NCBI RefSeq assembly: GCF_014200375.1
Contig: NZ_JACHBP010000001.1
Span: 1,302,001-1,366,000, forward strand
Origin: Terrimesophilobacter mesophilus
GTDB lineage: Bacteria; Actinomycetota; Actinomycetes; Actinomycetales; Microbacteriaceae
Length of the DNA: 64,000 nt
Direction: 5' to 3'
The translations under genes were made by a program, and so were the position numbers. The first letter of the stretch is position 1. The number at the start of each line of letters is the position of its first letter. A model generated the notes under the pieces. The model did not search any database and was not told where the DNA came from. It was given only the letters and a program-made list of their open reading frames with translations. This document shows, piece after piece, positions 17,672 through 25,889 of the stretch.

Positions 17672-18961
17672 TCAGGACGCCTGAATACCCGGGATCGGCG
17701 CCACGTTCGCCATGAAGCGGCGCACGTTCTCGTCGACGATGATGTCGGATGGCCGCAGCGGCCTCGTGAGGTAGAGCCCCTCGAGTTCGGTGATGCGGCT
17801 GAGCGCGACATAGGTCTGCCCAGGGGCGAACGAACGCTGCCCGAGGTCGACGATCGCACGGTCGTAGGTCTTCCCCTGAGATTTGTGGATCGTCACCGCC
17901 CAGGCGAGCCGCAACGGGAATTGGGTGAACTCGGCGACTATGTCCCGGCGCAACTGCTTCGTCGCCGCTGAGTAGGAGTACTTGTACTTCTCCCACACCG
18001 CGGGCTCCACCTCGTGCGTCTCGCCGTCGACGTCCACGAACACGGTCGAGGTGATCTTGCGCACCGTGCCGACCGTTCCATTGACCCAGCGCTGGTCGCT
18101 GTCGTTGCGCAGGAACATGACCCGCGCTCCGACCTTGAGTTCGAGGGATTCGTCTGCCGGATACGCCCGTCCGCCGAAATCGCCGGTGATCTCCGCTCGG
18201 GCGGTGAGCGCGCGGCCGGGGAGCTTCGCCAACTCCGCAGCGTTGATGCGGTTCACGGTGTCGTTTCGCGTGGCGAGGGTGATCGCATCCGACCCCGGCG
18301 CCGGACGCGCTCCGACTCCGTTCAGCCTCTCAGCGATCTCCGCCGTCACCGTCCCGTGGCGAACGGCGTTCAGCATCGCCTTGAACTCCTCCTCGTGTTG
18401 ACGGTGGATCGTGTTGAGCTCGAAGATGCGCAGATCCGTGTCGTTCCACACCTTCGCGTCGAAGAACCACATCGAACGGTACTGGTCGTCGAAGTATGCG
18501 CGCTCGTCCGCATCTCCCGGCACCGGCGCGAGTTGGTACGGATCGCCGAACAAGACGACCTGGACGCCCCCGAACGCCTCGTCCTTCCGCTGCCTCGCCT
18601 GGCGCAGGCTGCGGTCCACGGCATCCAGCAGGTCGGCGTTGACCATCGACACCTCATCGATCACGAGCGTGTCGATCGTGTTCAGGAGCTTGCGCAGTTC
18701 GGCGTTCTGCTCGATGTCGTGGTCGGCGATCACGCCGATCGGCAGGCGGAACAGGGAGTGGATCGTCTGCCCGCCCACGTTGAGCGCGGCGACCCCGGTC
18801 GGGGCGGCGATCACGAGCTGCTTCGAGGTGTTCCAGGAGAGGTGATTGAGGAGCGTCGACTTGCCGGTGCCCGCGCGGCCGGTCACAAAGATGTTCTCGC
18901 GCGTGCCCTCGATCGTCGCGTAGACGGCGGCCTGTTCGGCGGAGAGCTCGTGCGCAGTCAC
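17672..18961 (-). CDS. PIF1-like/RecD-like helicase
   Basis: 429-residue SF1B DNA helicase. Walker A is VTGRAGTGKSTLL (about 26-38), TLVIDEVSMVNADLLD is motif II, LFGDPYQLAPV is motif III, and the C-terminal SQGKTYDRAIVDLG...TYVALSRI block is the UvrD_C_2 motif V/VI region. This compact PIF1-type form is widespread in bacteria. Start GTG at 18961 with AGGA five bases upstream. No partner genes nearby; a role in DNA repair or fork progress is inferred from the family. Confidence 0.88.
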   Translation of the reverse strand: MTAHELSAEQAAVYATIEGTRENIFVTGRAGTGKSTLLNHLSWNTSKQLVIAAPTGVAALNVGGQTIHSLFRLPIGVIADHDIEQNAELRKLLNTIDTLVIDEVSMVNADLLDAVDRSLRQARQRKDEAFGGVQVVLFGDPYQLAPVPGDADERAYFDDQYRSMWFFDAKVWNDTDLRIFELNTIHRQHEEEFKAMLNAVRHGTVTAEIAERLNGVGARPAPGSDAITLATRNDTVNRINAAELAKLPGRALTARAEITGDFGGRAYPADESLELKVGARVMFLRNDSDQRWVNGTVGTVRKITSTVFVDVDGETHEVEPAVWEKYKYSYSAATKQLRRDIVAEFTQFPLRLAWAVTIHKSQGKTYDRAIVDLGQRSFAPGQTYVALSRITELEGLYLTRPLRPSDIIVDENVRRFMANVAPIPGIQAS

Positions 18962-19077
18962 GAAGATCCTTTGCGTATCGGATGCCGGCCCAGGCGTGTC
19001 GATGGAATGTCCAATCTATCGCCTCCCGCCCGTCGCTTCGGCGCGTTGTGGCAGGACCTCGAGCCTAGGATTGTGGC

Positions 19078-20076
19078 ATGGTGCCGAGCGACGATGACCC
19101 CTCTTCGACCGCTGTCCGGCACACTGTCGTCATCTGGGTCGTCCTGCTCGGCCTGATCATCGGCGCCTTCGCGACGACCGTCATCGCCCTCAACTCGAGC
19201 GTCTACAGTGCCGGCGGCTTCGTCAACTCGTACCTCGTCGCACTGCAACGACACGACCTGGCGGGCGCGCTCGCGACGCCCGGCGTTCTCGGCACGACGA
19301 CCGCGAGCAGCGAACTGCTGACGCCGGCGGCGCTCGGGGAGATCGACGACGTGAGCATCACATCCGATGTCGATCAGGGCGGTGGGCTCCACTACGTCAG
19401 CTACACGGCAACCCTCGACGGTTCACCGGGCGGCGGCACGTTCCAGGTGCAGCAGGGGGCCAACCGGTTCGGTGTCTTCTCCACCTGGTCGTTCATCCAG
19501 AGCCCGATGAGCGTCCTGCGCATCACGCCGCTGCACGATGCGAACTTCGCGGCCAACGGTGTCGAGGTCACGGCGAAGAGCGGCCCCAGCATTGCCGCGG
19601 CGTACCAGGTGCTGACACCCGGAGTCTTCACCCTCACGCACGACTCGGGCTACCTCACGGCGACGCCGACGACGGCGGTCGTGACCGCACCCGGCAGCAC
19701 GGTTGCGGCGTCGCTGGACATCCAGGCTTCGCCCCGCTTCGTGTCCGAAGTGCAGAAGGAGGTGGATGCCTTCCTCGACGACTGCACGAAGCAGCAGGTC
19801 CTGTTCCCGACCGGATGCCCGTTCGGGCAGGAGCTCTCCAACCGGGTCGAGAGCGTGCCCGCCTGGTCGATGTCCCGATATCCGGAGGTCACGATCGAGC
19901 CCGGCAGCGATCTCGGAACGTGGGTCGTGCCGAAGGCACAGGGCGCGGCGCACCTCAAGGTCGATGTGCGTTCCCTGTTCGACGGAACTCTCTCCACCTT
20001 CGACGAGGACGTCCAGTTCGCTCTCACCTGGGTGATGACTCTGAGCGGCGATCGTATCGACATCCAGGCCCAGTAG
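19078..20076 (+). CDS. membrane-anchored hypothetical protein
   Basis: 332 residues. One N-terminal membrane segment (about 16-38, VVIWVVLLGLIIGAFATTVI) followed by an outward-facing part: an NTF2/DUF4878-like stretch (FVNSYLVALQRHDLAGALAT), then beta-rich sequence with one cysteine pair (DDCTKQQVLFPTGCPFG). No catalytic motif seen. It is the last gene before the accessory island. Function unknown. Confidence 0.75.
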   Translation: MVPSDDDPSSTAVRHTVVIWVVLLGLIIGAFATTVIALNSSVYSAGGFVNSYLVALQRHDLAGALATPGVLGTTTASSELLTPAALGEIDDVSITSDVDQGGGLHYVSYTATLDGSPGGGTFQVQQGANRFGVFSTWSFIQSPMSVLRITPLHDANFAANGVEVTAKSGPSIAAAYQVLTPGVFTLTHDSGYLTATPTTAVVTAPGSTVAASLDIQASPRFVSEVQKEVDAFLDDCTKQQVLFPTGCPFGQELSNRVESVPAWSMSRYPEVTIEPGSDLGTWVVPKAQGAAHLKVDVRSLFDGTLSTFDEDVQFALTWVMTLSGDRIDIQAQ

Positions 20077-20397
20077 TTGGGACCCCACGGGGTTGCAACT
20101 GGACACTGCTGATGACGTCGGCTGCCGCGGTGCTCGGTAGACCAGAACCTTTTCCATCGACTTCTGCCCCAGGTCAAGCTTGGGGGCGCCGATCTACCCC
20201 TGGCGTCATGGCTCTAGAAAGGCCGGCGTGATTCACCGGCTCGCTCCTTCAACTCACTCGGATACTGCTTTGTCATGACTCTCATCGCAGGTCGCGCTCT
20301 CAGTAATGTTGCCCTACCGACGTCGGCGGCTCGGCCGCGCAATCGACTACGGCGACCTCCAGGCCGGCGAAGCAGCCGCCTTCATCTGGCCGACTGA
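20077..20397. other. gene-free left edge of the accessory island
   Basis: No complete gene. It contains a minus-strand stub of an IS3-type orfA (20214-20276) and, on the plus strand from ATG 20306, a 31-codon open stretch (YRRRRLGRAIDYGDLQAGEA and onward) that looks like the tail of a lost protein and ends at TAA 20399-20401, overlapping the stop of the HEAT gene. The remainder shows nothing I can assign. Confidence 0.5.
20214..20276 (-). pseudogene. IS3-family orfA stub
   Basis: ATG at 20276 opens MTKQYPSELKERAGESRRPF and stops. The first 13 residues match the invariant start of IS3-family OrfA transposase subunits (M-x-K-x-Y-x-x-E-x-K-E-R-A); the rest of the helix-turn-helix is gone. This is a short remnant, supported only by that motif. 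Confidence 0.45.
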
Positions 20398-20988
20398 CTA
20401 ACCCAGCGCCGTCAACGCTCGCTGTGCCTCCTTGCGCACCCAAGCCCGGTCATCGTCGAGCATCCGCTCCAGCCCCTTTCGTGCCCGTGGGTCCTTGAGC
20501 TTTCGCAACGCCTTGACGGCGTGGCCGCTCACCACGGGGTCGTCGAGCAGTTCAATGGCCACGCTGCCAGCTTCCGGCTTCTTCGAGCGCCCTAGACCAA
20601 GCACGACCATCTCGCGCGCCTTGCCGAACGACTCATCGAGAACCAGCGCCACCAGCTCCTCGAACCTCGCGTCATCCCACAAGACCTCGAGGGCGTTCCC
20701 GACCGTCCAGCGCAGCCCCATGCCGGTCTCGTCCTCAACCTGTTTGAACTCCTCGATGAGCGGTCCCGTGGCTGCTGGCTTGGCCCACGGAACACTCAAC
20801 GCCCTCACGATCTCGCCTTTGACCTTCGGGTCCTGTGTGCGCTGCAGGCCCGAGAGCAGCGCCGGGATGGCGTCTCGATACCTGACGCCCGAAGTTCGCA
20901 GATCGGCCACGGACTCGACCTCGTATCCCACCTCGGCGAGCTCCCGCATGATCTCGCTCTCGCCGGGCGCCGGAGCTGCACCCATCAT
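20398..20988 (-). CDS. HEAT-repeat protein, possible immunity protein
   Basis: 196 residues of alpha-helical repeats. At least three HEAT/PBS-lyase-like units are visible, for example AIPALLSGLQRTQDPKVKGEIVRALS, GSVAIELLDDPVVSGHAVKALRKL and ARKGLERMLDDDRAWVRKEAQRAL (each written here only to show the A-L-x-D-P pattern). Its ATG overlaps the stop of the 60-residue gene upstream (ATGA), so the two are coupled. HEAT proteins of this size are frequent last genes in Rhs and other polymorphic-toxin immunity arrays; an immunity role is inferred from position only. Confidence 0.75.
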   Translation of the reverse strand: MMGAAPAPGESEIMRELAEVGYEVESVADLRTSGVRYRDAIPALLSGLQRTQDPKVKGEIVRALSVPWAKPAATGPLIEEFKQVEDETGMGLRWTVGNALEVLWDDARFEELVALVLDESFGKAREMVVLGLGRSKKPEAGSVAIELLDDPVVSGHAVKALRKLKDPRARKGLERMLDDDRAWVRKEAQRALTALG

Positions 20989-21167
20989 GGCCCCACCCTG
21001 ATCGATTCGAGGACGATCCGCCCGGCGTTGATCTCAACCTGCAGGGTGCTGGAGAACGTCGTCGAGCCCCGGTGTACAGCGTGAAAGTCAAACCCTCCTG
21101 GCGAGCGCAAGCCGCGAAATCGCGCAATTGGCTCGTGTAGTTCAGGTGGCTGACGTTCTTCACTCAT
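20985..21167 (-). CDS. 60-residue protein, candidate immunity partner
   Basis: Short gene with a strong ribosome-binding site: AGGAGG at 21174-21179, six bases before ATG 21167. That site is itself the end of the decayed toxin frame, whose TGA (21170-21172) is two bases away. The protein (ending INAGRIVLESIRVGP) is not recognised and may be either complete or the stump of a longer one. Coupling to the HEAT gene by ATGA overlap puts it in a toxin tail - small gene - HEAT gene series. Confidence 0.6.
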   Translation of the reverse strand: MSEERQPPELHEPIARFRGLRSPGGFDFHAVHRGSTTFSSTLQVEINAGRIVLESIRVGP

Positions 21168-21169
21168 TG

Positions 21170-21548
21170 TCAGCCTCCTAAAGTCGGGCTGCCGTGGAGA
21201 GGAATGCGCTCAACTTTGCCATCACGAACGATCTTGACATATGGACCAGCGTGAAGAGGATCAACCTGCCCTGGCCACCCACCCTCGATAGAAATAGATT
21301 CGCCAGGCCGCTCGGGACTAAAGAAAGGCGTGGTTGGCCTTCTTCGCGCCGCCGAATCCTAGGACCCCACAAAACCCGGGACACGTCACTCCACTAAACC
21401 CGGGGCGATTCATCGCGTACTTCCGTGCGTTATAGCCGTCCCAACCGGCGATCGCACTCACGGCCTCGTAAGCACTATCCACCAACACCTGTGACGTCTG
21501 CGTCAGTTGCTACATACTGAATGTCGACAGCATCGCGAAAGCGAGCAT
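21170..21548 (-). pseudogene. decayed Rhs pre-toxin plus toxin 3' end
   Basis: Reading from ATG 21548 the frame has an in-frame TAG at 21510-21512, continues as QVLVDSAYEAVSAIAG, WDGYNARKYAMNRPGFSG and GFGGAKKANHAF, and hits TAG at 21318-21320. A shift of frame in the T-rich stretch near 21320 continues it as FSPERPGESISIEGGWPGQ, HAGPYVKIVRDGKVERIPLHG, ending SPTLGG at 21170. WDGYNARKYA matches WDGFTARKMA of the Rhs pre-toxin region at 22830. So this is a dead copy of an Rhs pre-toxin followed by a different toxin tip. Both breaks could in principle be sequencing errors, but two in 380 bases argues for decay. Confidence 0.65.
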
Positions 21549-21600
21549 GGCGATCCTCGATCGACGCACTGCCTTGGCCCCGATCTAACGGCCACCACTA

Positions 21601-21876
21601 CTATTCGCTACAGTCCAACGCGAACTGCCACCCGGCGAAATCGAACGCACGCCGAAGCCGATCTAGGACCTCCGCATGCGGCCGCTCGGGAGTGTCGGGC
21701 AACGAGCGAAGGTAGACGACTACTTCGTTCCAGGGCGACGACATGGCTTCAGCATCGATCCGAATATGGCCGTGTTCATCGCGATAATCGACACCCGTGC
21801 GCCCGAGCATCCGCTCCGCATAGCCGTCGGAAGATTTAACCCACCCGCGCCACGACTTGGTAAATGTCTCACTCAT
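21601..21876 (-). CDS. Imm74-like immunity protein
   Basis: 91 residues. The middle stretch HGHIRIDAEAMSSPWNEVVV and the end DRLRRAFDFAGWQF resemble Imm74-type immunity proteins (pattern hRIDsE...VVY...h..RhRRAhxFxGhxh). Its ATG overlaps the stop of the preceding small frame (ATGA) and has no ribosome-binding site of its own, so it relies on coupling. It lies inside the array of small genes behind the Rhs toxin. It need not protect against the toxin now at 22271; it may belong to a lost one. Confidence 0.6.
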   Translation of the reverse strand: MSETFTKSWRGWVKSSDGYAERMLGRTGVDYRDEHGHIRIDAEAMSSPWNEVVVYLRSLPDTPERPHAEVLDRLRRAFDFAGWQFALDCSE

Positions 21877-22055
21877 GGCGCGTCCAAAAAGTGCTGGACG
21901 ATTGGGTTGCCTTGGCGATATAAGATTGGCCCCTCAATTCGCGCAAAGACCGAGCCAGGGCGAGGAGCACCGGGCCCGAAGAAAACGTTAGCTTCTCCCT
22001 TTGACGTTATGAGACCACTTGCCCCAACCTTCAGCGGCTCGCCGGTATCAGTCAA
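21873..22055 (-). CDS. 60-residue orphan protein tail
   Basis: Open frame from TTG 22055 (overlapping the stop of the gene before) or GTG 22106, ending VFARIEGPILYRQGNPIV and onward at the ATG of the Imm74-like gene. Possible readings: a small intact gene, or the 3' end of a lost toxin whose immunity gene follows directly. The second fits its lack of a convincing start and the ATGA coupling. Not recognised. Confidence 0.4.
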   Translation of the reverse strand: MTDTGEPLKVGASGLITSKGEANVFFGPGAPRPGSVFARIEGPILYRQGNPIVQHFLDAP

Positions 22056-22278
22056 CGTCTCGGATTCGCGCTCTGGCGGCCGCCACGAGCTGGCGATAAT
22101 CCTCACGCAGAGGCTCGGTCAACACCGACTCCAGAGCCGACTCCAAGTTCCACAGCACCCGCTGCTCAGCCTGATCCTCGAACACCGCCGGCTGCTCACC
22201 AGCGCCCGTCCGCGCCAACCACTCGAACAACACCAAAGCCTGCTCGCGCGATAACCCGATCGAAATCTCGTCAACCAC
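22048..22278 (-). CDS. predicted cognate immunity protein of the Rhs toxin
   Basis: 76 residues (GTG 22278, with GGAG eight bases upstream; TTG 22284 is the alternative). Acidic and helical: LSREQALVLFEWLAR, FEDQAEQRVLWNLESALE, EPLREDYRQLV. Small proteins with this LVLFEWL...DQAEQRVLW...LE pattern are common behind actinobacterial toxin genes. It overlaps the toxin stop, as expected for a toxin-immunity pair. Colicin D immunity is likewise a small acidic helical protein, but no direct sequence relation is claimed. Confidence 0.6.
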   Translation of the reverse strand: MVDEISIGLSREQALVLFEWLARTGAGEQPAVFEDQAEQRVLWNLESALESVLTEPLREDYRQLVAAARARIRDVD

Positions 22279-23761
22279 CGCCAAGGCTCCCGTTCCTGAG
22301 CACGTTGGCGAGTTGATCAGGACTCAACTTCCAGCCGCTGACGAACTCACCATTGCGTAAGATGACGTTGAGTCTAGTCGACGAGTCCAGATAGTGCGTG
22401 ACCGACTGGCCTCGATAGGTGCCTTGGATCGCGCGCGTCCCAGCAGAGTTGATGTGCTGATTGAGCGCAGCGCTAAACTCAGCCGCATTCGCCTTGCTGT
22501 AGTTCCCCGCGACACCGAAGTCGCTCGCATGCTTGAACTTCGACTGCAACTGTCTCGGCGAGGTCATAATTATCCGACTGAAGTCGCCTCCAGCGTTTGC
22601 GGCGACGGTGACTGCTTCTTCGGCGGCCTTCACCCCGCGGACACCTTTCAACACCCCACCACCGGGGATCGCGAAAGTTCCTACCGTGACCAGAGTGCCA
22701 CCGAGGGCATGACCAGGATTATTTGCCCAGTCATCAACAATTGGTTTCGTGATCGCATCCCACACCGCCCCCGGACCAGCGGCAAACAACGCCTGCTGCG
22801 CCTGAGCCTCCGCCATCTTCCTCGCCGTGAAGCCGTCCCAGTCGGTGAACATGTCGAAGTTCTCCACCGTCGACTGCACCGTCGTGCACAGCACACACGT
22901 CATCCACAGAAGCGCCCCGATACCCTCAGCGATACCACCAAACATTTGAACCTGGAAACCCACCAACCACGACGCCCGACACGACACGTCCGGGCACTGC
23001 TGCAACGCTGCCGGAGATGTCGACGCCGGCACGGTGGTACCCGTCTTCTTCTTCACCCCAGAACTTGACGAAGCCGCTGGCGCATCACTCCGCCACTGCC
23101 CGCCCTGCCACAATGTCCCCGACGGATCCGACCACGTCGCCGGGTTGTTACCCGAATACACGTACGCATTGAATTGGGCCGGCAACCCCGGATCCAACAC
23201 CGGATCCACTGAAATGAACCGACCCACCGATTCGTCATAGTAGCGAGCACCCAACAAGGTCAGGCCAGAACTGGTATCACGCACCGCACCCAGGAACTGG
23301 TGACCACCAGACCCGGTCGCATCCGAACCCTCACGCACCGCCCCAAACGGATCCGAGAACACCCGCTTCACACTACCCGCAGTCCACACCGTGTTCGGCA
23401 CCGACGCGACCACCGACCCGTGCGCGTCACACACCAGAGAAGACACCCCGCCCATCCCCGGGCCAGTGCGCACCGCAACACTGGTGCCCCCGAACGAGTA
23501 ATACCGCATCGCCGACACCGACGTGCCCACAATCAGAATCTCCTGACCACCCGGCAGAAACACCCTCGTCCCGGCCGCGTCCGTGCGAACCAGACGCTGG
23601 CCGGACGCATCATAAACGTACTCACCGTTCTGGTCCGGGTCCCCCGTCACCGCGGACAACAAACCCTCGGCATCCCACGAATAATCTGCTATCGCGCCCG
23701 CCGCGCTCTTGGATGCGCGGTTGCCCGCGGTGTCGTAGGTGTAACTACTTGCCGTCGTCAC
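22271..23761 (-). CDS. 5'-truncated Rhs protein with colicin-D-like tRNase tip
   Basis: 496 residues from the first usable start (GTG 23761). Order: end of YD repeats (YTYDTAGNRASK, YVYDASGQRLV), Rhs core (about 160-212, LGARYYDESVGRFISVDPV...YVYSGNNPATWSDPSG), pre-toxin region (about 262-372) with two hydrophobic stretches, then a C-terminal toxin (about 400-496). The toxin keeps K408-x-K410-H411 in SKFKHASDFG, THYLD with H457, and S475-x-W477 in FVSGWKL. This is the residue set and spacing described for the colicin D anticodon nuclease, which cuts tRNA-Arg. The open frame runs back to the ctaG stop at 23837 without a better start, so the secretion-bearing N-terminal part is missing. Confidence 0.8.
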   Translation of the reverse strand: MTTASSYTYDTAGNRASKSAAGAIADYSWDAEGLLSAVTGDPDQNGEYVYDASGQRLVRTDAAGTRVFLPGGQEILIVGTSVSAMRYYSFGGTSVAVRTGPGMGGVSSLVCDAHGSVVASVPNTVWTAGSVKRVFSDPFGAVREGSDATGSGGHQFLGAVRDTSSGLTLLGARYYDESVGRFISVDPVLDPGLPAQFNAYVYSGNNPATWSDPSGTLWQGGQWRSDAPAASSSSGVKKKTGTTVPASTSPAALQQCPDVSCRASWLVGFQVQMFGGIAEGIGALLWMTCVLCTTVQSTVENFDMFTDWDGFTARKMAEAQAQQALFAAGPGAVWDAITKPIVDDWANNPGHALGGTLVTVGTFAIPGGGVLKGVRGVKAAEEAVTVAANAGGDFSRIIMTSPRQLQSKFKHASDFGVAGNYSKANAAEFSAALNQHINSAGTRAIQGTYRGQSVTHYLDSSTRLNVILRNGEFVSGWKLSPDQLANVLRNGSLGGG

Positions 23762-23836
23762 AGTCCTCAGGGTAACGCGACTACCGGGCCTGACGCGGTG
23801 GGCAACGCGGCCGCTACCCAGGATGCGACTGGCTTG

Positions 23837-25801
23837 TCAGGGCTGCTTCTGCAACTTCGCGAGCATGTCGTTGTAGTCGCTCAGTTCGGCGTCGCCGTCC
23901 CGGTCGGCCTTGCGATCGAGCCGCTTCGCCAGGGCCGTGTCGCTCCTCGCCCACATCACGACGACGGCGAGCGCAAGGACCAGCGTCGGGATCTCACCGA
24001 TGCTCCACGCGATGCCGCCGCCGGTCTGCTGGTCGACGATGGCGCTCGGTCCCCAGGTCCGCCCCATCGCGCCGTACCAGTCCGCGGCCAGGAGTCCGGT
24101 TCCCATCATGAGCGAAACGCCGAAGAACGCGTGGAAGGCCATCGTGGCGAGGAGCGCCAGGAGCCGCATCGGGTACGGCGAGCGATACGGCATCGGGTCG
24201 ACCCCGATGAGCGTCTGGACCAGCAGGTATCCGGTGATCAGGAAGTGCACGATCATGAGGGTGTGCCCGATGTGGTCCTCGACGGCGAACCGGAACAGCG
24301 GGGTGTAGTAGAAGATCCACAGCGAACCGACGAAGACGACCGCTGCCACGACCGGTCTCGCGAAGACCGACGCGATCCGGGAGTGGACGGCGAGGAGAAT
24401 CCACTCTCGCGCTCCACGGCTGCCATCCGTTCTCTTGCGGATCGCCCTCATGGCGAGCGTCACAGGGGCGCCTGGCACGAGGAGAACGGGAATCGCCATC
24501 CCGAGGGTCATGTGCGCGAGCATGTGCACGCTGAACAGGTACTTGTGGTACTCGTTCACCCCACCGTTCGTGATGTAGAAGAGGCCGAGGAGCCCCGCCA
24601 GGAACGAGATCGTGCGAAGAATCGGCCAGCGGTCACCGCGCCGATGCAGCCGCCACACTCCGGCAAGATAGAAGAACGCCGCGAATCCGATGATGACGAT
24701 CCAGAGGATGTCGAACTTCCACTCGGTGATGAACCGGATGGGGGTGAGCTCGGGCGGGAGCGATTCGCCGGTGAGGATGTACGCCGGTGTCGTCGTGACG
24801 CGTTCCTGCGGGATCGGGGTCCTCGTGCGGGCGAGCGCGGCGGCGACCCCGGACGCGATCCCCATGAAGGCGAGTTCCGCGGAGACGAACCACCAGAAGA
24901 ACCCGGATCCGGCGTTCTCCTTCTGTTGCATCCGCCGAATCAGGAATCGGCGTTGCACGGCACCGAACGTGCCGAGTGCGCCGAGCGCCAGCACCTTGAC
25001 GACCACGAGGATGCCGTACGGCGTCGTGACGAGGTTCTCCAGCGTTCCCACCCGCAGCGCGGCATTCACGATCCCCGACGCTGCGACGATGACGAAGCAC
25101 ATGATCGCGAGCGAGGAGTAACGGCTCAGCACGGGCCCGACCCGACCGCCCTCGAGTGTGCGACGAGTGGCGACGATCGTGAGAAGACCCCCGAGCCAGA
25201 TCGCCGCGAACACGATGTGGAGGCCGAAACTGCTCACCGCCTCGTCGTGACCCGATGTCCCCGCCGCGTGACCCTCGAGCGCCATCGGGACGAGCCCGAC
25301 GGCGGCGAAGATCGTGACGAACACGAGGGCGGTGCGGTTGCGCACCGCGAAGCACAGCACCGTCGTGATCGCGGGAATGAGTGTGGAGACGAGCGCAGCC
25401 TGACCGATCGGGATGTTGGTCAGGTAGCTTCCGAACAGCTGGCCGAAGTTGTCGTCGAACGTCACCGGCTGCAGGTAGACGCTCATGAACGTCAGGAACC
25501 CGGTGGCTGCAGCGCAGATCGTCCAGAACGCTGCTGCCCCGGCCGCGAAGTCCAGGCTCGCGTTGAACTCGGGCCGGCCGGCATCCATGGCGAAGCACAC
25601 GAGAACGAGCGCGCCGATCGTGCCCGCCGCCCCGATGTTGAAGAGCAACTGTGCGATCGGGAGCCCGAAGCGCACGACGGTGCCCGGGTCGGCGAGCTGA
25701 GGGGCATCCGCTCCGCCGCCGAAGCTCAAGGCCGCCAGCAGAGAGAGCAGTGCGACGACCAGCAGGAGGGCTGGCCCGGCGATCCTCACGAGCCTCGGCA
25801 C
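23837..25801 (-). CDS. ctaG: CopD-CtaG fusion, copper/cytochrome oxidase assembly membrane protein
   Basis: 654-residue polytopic membrane protein. The N-terminal half (to about 330) is CopD-like, with copper-resistance segment SSFGLHIVFAAIWLGGLLTI. The C-terminal half is a caa3-type CtaG domain with HKYLFSVHMLAHM, GHTLMIVHFLITGYLL and MRLLALLATMAFHAFFGVSL, whose histidines probably handle copper. The fusion is typical of actinobacteria. Start GTG at 25801; GGAGG is rather close, so a slightly later start is possible. The gene ends at a single TGA, after which the Rhs fragment continues in the same frame. Confidence 0.88.
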   Translation of the reverse strand: MPRLVRIAGPALLLVVALLSLLAALSFGGGADAPQLADPGTVVRFGLPIAQLLFNIGAAGTIGALVLVCFAMDAGRPEFNASLDFAAGAAAFWTICAAATGFLTFMSVYLQPVTFDDNFGQLFGSYLTNIPIGQAALVSTLIPAITTVLCFAVRNRTALVFVTIFAAVGLVPMALEGHAAGTSGHDEAVSSFGLHIVFAAIWLGGLLTIVATRRTLEGGRVGPVLSRYSSLAIMCFVIVAASGIVNAALRVGTLENLVTTPYGILVVVKVLALGALGTFGAVQRRFLIRRMQQKENAGSGFFWWFVSAELAFMGIASGVAAALARTRTPIPQERVTTTPAYILTGESLPPELTPIRFITEWKFDILWIVIIGFAAFFYLAGVWRLHRRGDRWPILRTISFLAGLLGLFYITNGGVNEYHKYLFSVHMLAHMTLGMAIPVLLVPGAPVTLAMRAIRKRTDGSRGAREWILLAVHSRIASVFARPVVAAVVFVGSLWIFYYTPLFRFAVEDHIGHTLMIVHFLITGYLLVQTLIGVDPMPYRSPYPMRLLALLATMAFHAFFGVSLMMGTGLLAADWYGAMGRTWGPSAIVDQQTGGGIAWSIGEIPTLVLALAVVVMWARSDTALAKRLDRKADRDGDAELSDYNDMLAKLQKQP

Positions 25802-25889
25802 CCCTCCAGCCTATGCTCCGGCGAGCGGCCATGGGACGACGAAGGGTGCAGTGCCGAAGCACCGCACCCTTGGTCGACTACCGGTTGGT

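Noticed and set aside
18014-19156. 380-codon plus-strand frame opposite the helicase
   Set aside because: Antisense shadow with low-complexity content.
21178-21384. 68-codon minus-strand frame over the decayed toxin
   Set aside because: Wrong frame; the neighbouring frame gives clear toxin-like sequence.
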